From positions 58,518-122,517 of the forward strand of contig CALUSL010000003.1 of NCBI GenBank assembly GCA_944323425.1: a stretch of DNA of 64,000 nt. The letters are read 5' to 3'. A program made the translations under genes and the position numbers. This document shows, piece by piece, positions 1 to 7,137 of this stretch. The notes under the pieces are model-generated. The model did not search any database. It saw only the letters and a program-made list of their open reading frames with translations, and had not been told where the DNA came from. This DNA is from Candidatus Gastranaerophilales bacterium (GTDB lineage Bacteria; Cyanobacteriota; Vampirovibrionia; Gastranaerophilales; Gastranaerophilaceae). The stretch's first letter is position 1; every line of letters begins with the position of its first letter.

Positions 1-1455
1 GTCGAGAAAGATATATTTGTAATCGGAAGGATCGCTCAACGAATACACCATGCCGGCAATATTCTCCCGCCCGGAGTTGTTTAAAAGATAGGCAGTAATT
101 AGCAGCCTGTGGTTTATTCTTTTTAGTTCAACCGGATTATAAATTCTGTCAAAATCCTGTTTTATCAGCGATATCATCTCATTGTAAAAATTTTCGCGCC
201 CGATATTTTGAAGATTTTCAATAAAATCACAGAATTCATCACTGTCATTTTTTTCAAAAAACCAGTTTTTGAAGTAACCGGCATTGTACAGTATGTCAAG
301 CGCCTCAACAGAAAGTTCTGATTCTTTTAATCCGTCCGAAAGATTCAAGGACGTACTTGAAATATCTTTCAGCAAAGTTTTCCATGCAATATATTCGTAA
401 GAAATATCACTATATTTCAGTCTGGTAAGTTTTTCTGCATTTTCTGTCAAATACCGGCAAAACTCCGGCGTTACTTCGACTACAGTGTCATAGTCATAGA
501 ACTTTTTCACTATCCTCTGGAATTCGGCATCGGTAATATCATTGAATCCGAAACATTCAACTATCCCATCAATATCATTCAGCACAACGGAAAACATGTG
601 CAAAAGATTTTCAGGAGTGCGCCTTGAAAAAATCAGACCGATATTTCCGTGTCCGTCAGGCAAGCTGGAATAGCATTTATATACAGGATATCCGGACAAT
701 ATTTCTCTGTAAAAGCTTTCTGTTTCATCTTTAGAAAAACCCGCCAATTTTAGCATGTTCAGCCCCTTTTGGGCATGCGCTCTGAACTCTTCATCGTCAA
801 CATTGTCCAGAACCCAGTGCAGGGTAGGTACAGCGAGTTTGGATTTTGACTCTCCGATATATTTTATGGCTGTCAGTGCCAGAGGAGAATATGGTTTTGA
901 GAGGATGACAGGTGTAAGAATATTCGCAATATTATCCCCGTCATAGTCCTCATTAAGAGAGGATAGAAGCATATCCTGCTCGGCTTCCGGCAGGGCATTC
1001 AAAAAATCCAGAAAATCAATCTGGGCAGCAGGGTTGGCAATCGCCTTGTTCAACAGAACAGAAGTGTCCGCATCTATGATTTCATCCGGATTTTCAAAAA
1101 ATGTGGTATACTCCTCATAGTTTACGTGGCGCCCTATAGAGCGCAAAACGTTAACCAGCTTGGTTTTTATATTATCCGAAATTTTCGGATTTACAAGTTC
1201 GTTTACAATAACAGTTTCTATAAGCTCTTTTTCAACAAGTTCCTGCAATAAAAAAGTCAAAATAATGAGTTTGTTTTCACTTGTGTCCTTTATAATTTCT
1301 TTCACAAGTATTTCAACAACAGATTTTTTGTCCTCAATGGACTTGAGCTCATTGATAATTTTAGCAGGCACGTTCCTGTTTTCCTTTGAACATATCTGCA
1401 GCTCCGCTATTGCAGAGAGGAGTTTTGCTCTTATTTGCAGCTTGTTATCCGGCAT
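1..1455 (-). CDS. HEAT-like helical protein, 3' end outside window
   Basis: An open frame of 485 codons leaves the window at base 1, so the C-terminus is missing. Its ATG at 1455 follows directly on the TAA of the zinc-finger gene upstream (TAAATG), so the two are co-transcribed and probably translationally coupled. The translation (start MPDNKLQIRAKLLSAIAEL) is soluble, rich in Leu, Ile, Glu and Asp and appears all-helical. Around residues 170-220 paired-helix segments such as LALTAIKYIGESKSKLAVP resemble HEAT repeats. No signal peptide, membrane helix or catalytic motif is visible, and I cannot name the family. The HEAT reading is inference; the open frame itself is clear. Confidence 0.8.
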   Translation of the reverse strand, partial: MPDNKLQIRAKLLSAIAELQICSKENRNVPAKIINELKSIEDKKSVVEILVKEIIKDTSENKLIILTFLLQELVEKELIETVIVNELVNPKISDNIKTKLVNVLRSIGRHVNYEEYTTFFENPDEIIDADTSVLLNKAIANPAAQIDFLDFLNALPEAEQDMLLSSLNEDYDGDNIANILTPVILSKPYSPLALTAIKYIGESKSKLAVPTLHWVLDNVDDEEFRAHAQKGLNMLKLAGFSKDETESFYREILSGYPVYKCYSSLPDGHGNIGLIFSRRTPENLLHMFSVVLNDIDGIVECFGFNDITDAEFQRIVKKFYDYDTVVEVTPEFCRYLTENAEKLTRLKYSDISYEYIAWKTLLKDISSTSLNLSDGLKESELSVEALDILYNAGYFKNWFFEKNDSDEFCDFIENLQNIGRENFYNEMISLIKQDFDRIYNPVELKRINHRLLITAYLLNNSGRENIAGMVYSLSDPSDYKYIFLD

Positions 1456-1716
1456 TTACACCTTACTCCAGAATGCGTCAAGAATCTTTTGAGCTTCGCC
1501 TGTAGGCATTTTGTCCTCCAGTATGAGATACTGTACAGCAATCATTGTACACTCAGAACATATACTCACACCCGGACCTTTTACCATTTTTACGACCTGT
1601 GTATTCGGGCGTCCACAAAAACTGCAATACACAAGCTCATTATTTTTAACACTTTTTTCCTCGGCTTTGTGTGATTTGTTTCTCTTTAGAGATACTACCT
1701 TTTCATCATTTGACAT
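1456..1716 (-). CDS. Stand-alone ClpX-type zinc-finger protein
   Basis: An 86-residue protein whose second half (about residues 29-60) matches the N-terminal zinc-binding domain of the ClpX unfoldase, with Cys31-x2-Cys34 and Cys53-x2-Cys56 and the typical GPGVSICSECTMIA segment. In ClpX this domain dimerises and binds substrates or adaptors. Here the AAA+ ATPase is absent and the protein ends soon after the zinc finger. The N-terminal 25 residues are Lys/Glu-rich and probably disordered. It is followed without a gap by the HEAT-like gene. A role as adaptor or regulator is inference; the domain call is firm. Confidence 0.85.
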   Translation of the reverse strand: MSNDEKVVSLKRNKSHKAEEKSVKNNELVYCSFCGRPNTQVVKMVKGPGVSICSECTMIAVQYLILEDKMPTGEAQKILDAFWSKV

Positions 1717-1771
1717 ATTATTCTAACAACCTTTTAAACTACTTCATTTATTGTATCTTATTTTAACCTTG

Positions 1772-1800
1772 TTGCCAAATATTTTTATTTTGATTATTAT
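1772..1800 (+). promoter_or_regulatory. Sigma70-like promoter for the TPR lipoprotein-lgt operon
   Basis: TTGCCA at 1772-1777 and TATTAT at 1795-1800 are separated by 17 bp, about 36 bp upstream of the lipoprotein ATG. The surrounding DNA is very AT-rich, so chance matches are possible. Confidence 0.4.
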
Positions 1801-1836
1801 ATTGCAATAATTATGTTAAGATGAATTAGTTTACCT

Positions 1837-2433
1837 ATGAAAAAAGTTATCCTATTAATTACGGTTTTATTTGTATCGGTTATTAGTACGGCTTGTATAA
1901 ACAATCTCGCAGTACAAGAGTTGAACTCAAAAGCACAGGAATATATGGACGCTGGCGAAATAGAAAAGGCAATTTGCCGTTTGCGCTCGAGCATTGACCT
2001 TGACGCGAATGTTTTCGAAACGCATTACAATCTCGGTGTCGCTCTTATTTCCGCAAAACAGTACGATGAAGCGGAAAAATCGTTTGAAAATGCTATAAAA
2101 CTAAAACCCGATTTCGCTGATTCATACTATTCTCTCGCTGTTGCGCAGGAAGAACAGGCGTACGAAAAAATTAACAAAAAAGACAATAATGAAGAAGCCG
2201 AAGATGCTGATGACACAACTGAAGCACAGGAAATCGAAGACAACAACGAAGAGCTTACAGCAGAAGACAAAAAAGAAATATCAGATGATTTGAATTCTGC
2301 AATAGAAAACTATAATACATATCTGCTCAAAAAAACTGACGCAGAGGACAAAGAAAAAATAGAAAATCAGATTAATGCACTTAATGAAGAGCTGAAAAAA
2401 TACTCTCCGGAAGAAACTCCGATGGAGCAGTAA
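1837..2433 (+). CDS. TPR lipoprotein
   Basis: A 198-residue protein with a lipoprotein signal peptide: basic MKK, a hydrophobic core, and a lipobox ending STAC with the lipidated Cys at residue 20. Residues about 28-100 form two to three tetratricopeptide repeats (AGEIEKAICRLRSSIDLD, then KQYDEAEKSFENAIKLKP). An acidic Glu/Asp/Asn-rich stretch (about 108-150) and a helical C-terminus follow. TPRs mediate protein contacts, so an envelope scaffold role is likely but the partner is unknown. Its stop touches the start of lgt, the enzyme that would lipidate it, which fits co-expression. Confidence 0.85.
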   Translation: MKKVILLITVLFVSVISTACINNLAVQELNSKAQEYMDAGEIEKAICRLRSSIDLDANVFETHYNLGVALISAKQYDEAEKSFENAIKLKPDFADSYYSLAVAQEEQAYEKINKKDNNEEAEDADDTTEAQEIEDNNEELTAEDKKEISDDLNSAIENYNTYLLKKTDAEDKEKIENQINALNEELKKYSPEETPMEQ

Positions 2434-3234
2434 ATGCAGTCTCCTCTATCACCAATCGCTTTTACAATCGGTCATTTTGAAGTTCATTACTACGGCATAA
2501 TAATGTTTTTTGCCATTTTAGCTGGAATATTCGTGATTTATCTGATATCAAAACGTTATTATAAAGAAATAGATACAGAAAAAATCCTCGATATACTTCC
2601 GGTGATTATTGTATCCGCAATCATTGGTGCTCGAGTGTATTACGTTCTGATGGATTTTGATTATTACATTAGACATCTGCCTGAAATTATTGCCGTGTGG
2701 AACGGGGGATTGTCCATTCATGGCGCGTTGATAGGCGGAATCACAGCTGGAGCAATACTGGCAAAAAAACACGGGCTCAATTTTTTAAAGTACGCAGATG
2801 TTTTTGCTTACGGACTTTTGATAGGTCAGGCAATAGGAAGATTCGGGAATTATTTTAATTGTGAAGCATTCGGGCTCCCGACCAGCCTGCCTTTCGGGCT
2901 TTTTATTCCGACCGCGAACCGCCCGTATGAGTACATTCATTACGAATACTTTCACCCGACTTTTCTTTATGAATCGCTGTGGAATGTGTTCGTTTTTTTA
3001 ATTCTGTTTTTTGTAGTAAGAAAAATTCCGAAAATTGCGGATGGAACAGTGTTCTTCAGCTATATTGCACTATACTCTGCAGGAAGATTTTTTATTGAAT
3101 CAATAAGAATAGACAGTGTTCTTGATGTATCCGGTATTCCTGTAGCACAGCTTGTCTCGGCGGCTGCTATTGTAATAAGTATCATATTTTTGCTAGTATT
3201 AAATACGCGAACGGAGAATAGAAATGGAATGTAA
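2434..3234 (+). CDS. lgt: Phosphatidylglycerol-prolipoprotein diacylglyceryl transferase
   Basis: Lgt transfers diacylglycerol from phosphatidylglycerol to the lipobox cysteine of prolipoproteins in the inner membrane. The 266-residue product is polytopic and of normal family length. It carries the family signature GRFGNYFNCEAFG at about 135-147 (with its conserved Arg136) and the SIHGALIGG motif with conserved His96. The start ATG abuts the TAA of the lipoprotein gene (TAAATG), and the 3' end overlaps the next gene by 11 bp, indicating one operon. No residue expected for activity appears lost. Confidence 0.95.
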   Translation: MQSPLSPIAFTIGHFEVHYYGIIMFFAILAGIFVIYLISKRYYKEIDTEKILDILPVIIVSAIIGARVYYVLMDFDYYIRHLPEIIAVWNGGLSIHGALIGGITAGAILAKKHGLNFLKYADVFAYGLLIGQAIGRFGNYFNCEAFGLPTSLPFGLFIPTANRPYEYIHYEYFHPTFLYESLWNVFVFLILFFVVRKIPKIADGTVFFSYIALYSAGRFFIESIRIDSVLDVSGIPVAQLVSAAAIVISIIFLLVLNTRTENRNGM

Positions 3235-3427
3235 AAGAGAAGACAATCTTGCTGAATGCACCTGCACAGCTGTCGGCTGCAACAACAGAGGAATATGCTG
3301 TGAATGCGTAAGACATCACAGAGACAACGGAGAAATCCCCGGATGCTTTTTTAGCGCGGCAGGCGAAAGGAGCTATGACCGCTCTATAGAAAATTTTGTA
3401 CGTCTCTATAACAAACACCACGGATAA
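3224..3427 (+). CDS. Small cysteine-rich protein, DUF6485 type
   Basis: A 67-residue protein with eight cysteines (residues 3, 12, 14, 19, 25, 26, 28 and 41), arranged as ECTC, then GICCECVRHH, then PGCFF, and ending ERSYDRSIENFV. This layout matches what I recall of the DUF6485 family, whose function is unknown; metal or Fe-S binding is plausible from the cysteine pattern. The ATG lies inside the end of lgt (11-bp overlap, different frame), so translation is probably coupled. Confidence 0.8.
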   Translation: MECKREDNLAECTCTAVGCNNRGICCECVRHHRDNGEIPGCFFSAAGERSYDRSIENFVRLYNKHHG

Positions 3428-3567
3428 TCCTGCACGGACTTAAAATGTACTCCTGAAAAATCATTCAGCAGGATTTCGCTTTTTTTACACACAAATCTAT
3501 TGCTCTTCCGGCATGTTTCTGAACTGATTTCGAAACTGTTACAAAAGAGTGTTTATATAAAATATAT

Positions 3568-3596
3568 TTGCATTTATCCCCCGAATATTTTAAGAT
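3568..3596 (+). promoter_or_regulatory. Promoter that may give a leaderless TPR mRNA
   Basis: TTGCAT (3568-3573) and TAAGAT (3591-3596) with a 17-bp spacer. Transcription would begin about 3602-3604, only a few bases before the ATG at 3606. No Shine-Dalgarno sequence precedes that ATG. Confidence 0.4.
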
Positions 3597-3605
3597 ATTA
3601 ATACC

Positions 3606-5207
3606 ATGAATAAAATTAAGAACAAGAGAGATTTAGGAAAGAATATAAACAGGTACAGACGGAGCGGCAATCTTCAAAAGGCTATTGAATACTGCCAGTT
3701 TGAGCTTGCGAATGACCCGACGAATCCCGAGCTGCATGTAAAACTCGGCGACCTCTATCTCGAATGGCATCTCGATATTCATCAGGCGCGCCAGTATATA
3801 GATGAGGCAATTACCGAGTATCAGCGGGCTCTTGAGGCTTATATTGATGCAGCGGAAATATATTACAAAATCGGCATGGCGTTTTATTACAAAAACGAAA
3901 TTGACCGTGCCATAAACTATTTCAATCTTGCTCTTGAAAAAAATGAAAACATGGCTGACGGATATTACATGCTGGCGGTGTGCCATACGAAAAAGGCGCA
4001 TTTTCAGGATGCTCTCGAGTATGCGCAGAAGGCTATTTCTAAAAACAAATTCAAATCTTCACGCGCGCATTTTCTGATTTACAATCTTATCCGTGTCATG
4101 TCTGTTAAAAATTTCAAACGCACTCTTCGTAAATATTACGAATTCTGGATGTCTGTTTTTACGCTTCCGTTTGACAGAGATGCAATAAAAAATGTAATGA
4201 AGATGCTTTCATATTTTGCATTCTTTCCTGTGCTGGTGAAGGGCTGGTATATGGTTGCCACGAAGGGGATTACAGAGGCAATCGATATTTACAAATCAGC
4301 TCTTGAAAAGGCGCCCGGTTTCATTCTCCTATATTGCCTTCTCGGGGATATATACAGAGTTATTGGCAGGTTTGAGGATGCAATACTTGAATACAAAATG
4401 GCGATTATGTTTGACAGCCTGAATATTACCGCATATCGTTCTTTGTGCGGTGTTTATGAAGAGCTTGGCGATTTTGACAGCGCTATTGAAACATACAGAA
4501 TTTTGATTGAAATCCAGCCGCATGCTGCCGAATTGTACAGCAATCTCGGCAATATCCTCTATCTCAAAGGTGAAATAAAAGAGGCTATCAGCTGCTATCA
4601 GAATGCAATCACTCTCAATCCGGCTCCGGCATGGACGAGCGTAATTGCGCAGACACTCGGTTATGTTCTGCAGGAGGGTGAAAAGAATGTTGATGCGGCA
4701 ATCAGCGCATATCAGTCGGCTTATCTTCTCACTCCGACAGATATCGACATATTTGTGAACCTCGGAAGCGCCTTCTATGACAAACAGGAGTACAACAACG
4801 CGCTCACTGTTTACAGACGTGCGCTCGAGATTGATCCGACAAACGCAAAAATCCACTGCAACCTCGGTTTCTTGCACTGGGGCAAGGGGGATATTGCTGA
4901 AGCAATGAAGGAGTATGAACTCGCTATAAAATACGATTCTACATACGATATTGCTTATAACAATCTGGGGGTTATCTACCTTGATGACCTCGGACGTGTT
5001 CAACCGGCAATTGATTTGTTCAAAAAGGCGATTGAATACAATCCGAACTATGCACTCGCACATTATAATCTGGCACGCTCTATCGCAATTACCGGTGACA
5101 AAATTGAAGCGGCAAAATTGTATCAAATTGCTATGGATTTGAACAATGTGACCAATGAGCTTGACCCGCAGGAAATCAACGAAAAGATTCAAAATCTGTT
5201 TGACTGA
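3606..5207 (+). CDS. Large tetratricopeptide-repeat protein
   Basis: A 533-residue protein made almost wholly of TPR units: roughly four at residues 15-150, a divergent stretch at 150-215 with an aromatic segment (MLSYFAFFPVLVKGWYMV) that may be membrane-associated, then about eight more repeats to residue 520. Typical units contain AxxxYxxALExxP and NLGxxYxxKGE. There is no N-terminal signal peptide; it starts with a Lys/Arg-rich segment. No enzymatic domain is visible, so a scaffold role is all that can be inferred. The stop codon TGA is followed at once by TGGATTTTTGTGGGGCTGAA, a degenerate edge of the repeat family described below. Confidence 0.88.
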   Translation: MNKIKNKRDLGKNINRYRRSGNLQKAIEYCQFELANDPTNPELHVKLGDLYLEWHLDIHQARQYIDEAITEYQRALEAYIDAAEIYYKIGMAFYYKNEIDRAINYFNLALEKNENMADGYYMLAVCHTKKAHFQDALEYAQKAISKNKFKSSRAHFLIYNLIRVMSVKNFKRTLRKYYEFWMSVFTLPFDRDAIKNVMKMLSYFAFFPVLVKGWYMVATKGITEAIDIYKSALEKAPGFILLYCLLGDIYRVIGRFEDAILEYKMAIMFDSLNITAYRSLCGVYEELGDFDSAIETYRILIEIQPHAAELYSNLGNILYLKGEIKEAISCYQNAITLNPAPAWTSVIAQTLGYVLQEGEKNVDAAISAYQSAYLLTPTDIDIFVNLGSAFYDKQEYNNALTVYRRALEIDPTNAKIHCNLGFLHWGKGDIAEAMKEYELAIKYDSTYDIAYNNLGVIYLDDLGRVQPAIDLFKKAIEYNPNYALAHYNLARSIAITGDKIEAAKLYQIAMDLNNVTNELDPQEINEKIQNLFD

Positions 5208-5990
5208 TGGATTTTTGTGGGGCTGAACGAAGTGAGCGCGGCAATCTATAAAAACATGCGGCGTTGGCAGACTGGATTGCTTCGTCGTTTCACTGTCTTG
5301 AAATCGGACGCTCGGGAAAAGCGTGGTTTCCCCTCGCAAGGGCACTGGGCTCGACTTTGTCTCGCACGGCGTGCCCGTCCGATTCCGCTCCTCGCAATGA
5401 CGTTTCACATTTGTCATTGCGAGCCCGAGGAACGAGGGCGCGGCAATCTATAAAAACATGCGGCGTTGGTGACTGGATTGCTTCGGGCGTCCTGCGGACT
5501 TGGATTATTGGCAGCTCGAAGTTCTACCACTCGTTCTTTTTTGCTTTTGCAAAAACTCACTCGTATCGAACTTCTACGCAGGACGTGCTGGGTGCCTTTC
5601 AGGCACACGGCGCACTTGCCAAAATCCGCTCCCTCGCAATGACGTCATTGCGAGCCCGAGGAACGAGGGCGCGGCAATCTATAAAAACATGCGGCGTTGG
5701 CAGACTGGATTGCTTCGTGCCTTTCAGGCACTGTCTTGGATTTCCTTCTCGCTCGTTGCTGTCTTTGATTTCCTTATCGCTCAGCTCTGCCGCTCGTTTG
5801 GCTTCGCCAGTACTCGCTTCGAGCTTCGCTCCCCGGGTTTCACCCGTACGTGGTCACTATTTACAGACCAATGTATATTCGTTTGTCTGTTACTTAGTCG
5901 TGACGCCATTTTTCAGGCTTTGCTATAGCTCAGCCGAAAAAGAAGGCAAATCCGCCGCAATGACGGGGGATGAAAGCGCAAAATGACATG
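5208..5990. repeat. Modular intergenic repeat tract
   Basis: About 780 bp without a credible gene. Three rounds of a repeat occur: the unit GAGCCCGAGGAACGAGGG plus GCGGCAATCTATAAAAACAT starts near 5420 and again near 5650, and a partial version starts at 5220. GACTGGATTGCTTCG and CCTCGCAATGACG recur with it. The last copy contains the modules CAGCTCTGCCGCTCGTTTGG and GTGGTCACTATTTACAGAC, both found again elsewhere in the window. GC is clearly higher than in the surrounding DNA. Apparent reading frames here are accidental. Confidence 0.85.
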
Positions 5991-6037
5991 TCATTACAAC
6001 CCCAACTACCTACTTCAAAACAGGAAGGAATTTTTTT

Positions 6038-6460
6038 ATGAAATACACAAATGAACTTAGAGTATATTATGCAGACACTGACTCTTACGGCGTTGTCTGG
6101 CACGGCGCATATCTTCGCTGGCTGGAAGCAGCAAGAGTAGAGTATACGGACAGAGTGCTCGGGATTGACCTGAAAAAAATGATGGAAAACGGAATTTTGC
6201 TTCCGCTTGTTGAATTGAACATAAAATACAGACAGTCCGCAAAACTGGATGACAGACTTATATTAGAAACAGAAATTGCGGAAATGCGTCCGAGCGCGAT
6301 TGTTTTTAAACAGACTTTGAAAAACAAGGATACGGGCGTTGTGAATATAGTGGGAACAGTTACCTGCGTGGCTGTTGATACCGCAAAAAACAAGATGTTT
6401 CGCAGATTGCCTGAAATATTTACTGAGGCGTATAACGCACTTGCTTGCAGCGCAAAATAG
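6038..6460 (+). CDS. YbgC-type acyl-CoA thioesterase
   Basis: A 140-residue hot-dog-fold protein of the YbgC/4-hydroxybenzoyl-CoA thioesterase group, which hydrolyses acyl-CoA or acyl-ACP thioesters in the cytoplasm. The signature YADTDSYGVVWHGAYLRWLE (residues 11-30) carries the conserved Asp in D-x-D-xx-G-V-V, followed by AARVEY. Length is normal. AGGAAGG lies about 10 bp before the ATG, supporting the start. Substrate cannot be told from sequence; in many bacteria YbgC is linked to the Tol-Pal genes, but none is adjacent here. Confidence 0.88.
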   Translation: MKYTNELRVYYADTDSYGVVWHGAYLRWLEAARVEYTDRVLGIDLKKMMENGILLPLVELNIKYRQSAKLDDRLILETEIAEMRPSAIVFKQTLKNKDTGVVNIVGTVTCVAVDTAKNKMFRRLPEIFTEAYNALACSAK

Positions 6461-6470
6461 AATCCGCTAT

Positions 6471-7040
6471 TCAGGGCTGTGTGATTTTTACTGTTGTCTC
6501 AAGGTTGCAATCCAAATCGCCGTAAATGATTTTAGCCCTGCTGCTGCCATCTTCCGTGAGCAGCTTTACATAGTTGAGCGTTTTCTGGTTGTAGTCATTC
6601 TTTGTCTCCAGCGCTTTGACTTTTGCAATAAGCGAGTTTCCCTGATAGAAGTTAATAAAACATTCTTCTGGTTTTTTCACGGACATAACCCTGTAATATC
6701 CGGGCGGAATTTCTTGATTGTCGACGGTGACAAGGGTTACCGGCACCATCAGCGTCGGGTATGAATCATAGAGATTGTTCAGAATTTTCATATCAGGCTG
6801 GTTTTCAATATCGGGGTTTGCGGGTGCACCCATTTTTTTCTTCTGCTTCTCTTCTTTTTTCTTTTGTTTACTTTTGAAAAAATTCAGAACTTTGTTAAAC
6901 TCCTGATCCGTAACCGCTTTTTCCTGTGATTTTGCAGCCGCGTCTATTTTTACCGGCTCATCCCAGAAATCCGCATCATCAGCCAGAACAGCTGACTGCG
7001 CAAACAAAATTATCGAGAAAAATATAAATAATCTAATCAT
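6471..7040 (-). CDS. Secreted or periplasmic protein of unknown function
   Basis: A 189-residue protein with a clear signal peptide (MIRLFIFFSIILFAQSAVLA, cleavage about residue 20). A Lys-rich linker (KSKQKKKEEKQKKKMGAP, about 56-73) precedes a C-terminal domain of roughly 110 residues that looks beta-rich (TLMVPVTLVTVDNQEIPPGYY). I do not recognise the family. It is convergent with the thioesterase, with 10 bp between the two stop codons. It may follow its own promoter, since a repeat hairpin separates it from the upstream autotransporter gene's 3' end. Confidence 0.7.
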   Translation of the reverse strand: MIRLFIFFSIILFAQSAVLADDADFWDEPVKIDAAAKSQEKAVTDQEFNKVLNFFKSKQKKKEEKQKKKMGAPANPDIENQPDMKILNNLYDSYPTLMVPVTLVTVDNQEIPPGYYRVMSVKKPEECFINFYQGNSLIAKVKALETKNDYNQKTLNYVKLLTEDGSSRAKIIYGDLDCNLETTVKITQP

Positions 7041-7082
7041 GATTTCATGATAATGATTTGGCTCTATATGTCAACAATTCGT

Positions 7083-7136
7083 TAAATCCGCTCTGCAATG
7101 ACGTTTTCTTTTTTTCGTCATTGCGGGGGAGCGGAA
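7083..7136. repeat. Short repeat hairpin, possible terminator
   Basis: GCAATGACG (7095-7103) and CGTCATTGC (7116-7124) form a 9-bp stem around a T-rich loop, flanked by AAATCCGC and GCGG fragments of the modular repeat. It lies just past the stop of the autotransporter gene on the minus strand and could stop its transcription. Confidence 0.6.
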
Positions 7137-7137
7137 A

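Noticed and set aside
4329..5417. 362-codon minus-strand frame opposite the TPR gene
   Set aside because: Shadow of the TPR gene, whose repeats, length and codon pattern are clearly real.
5264..5986. Long plus-strand frame through the repeat tract
   Set aside because: Its sequence is translated repeat DNA; the same peptides recur in unrelated frames wherever the modules occur, and there is no ribosome site.
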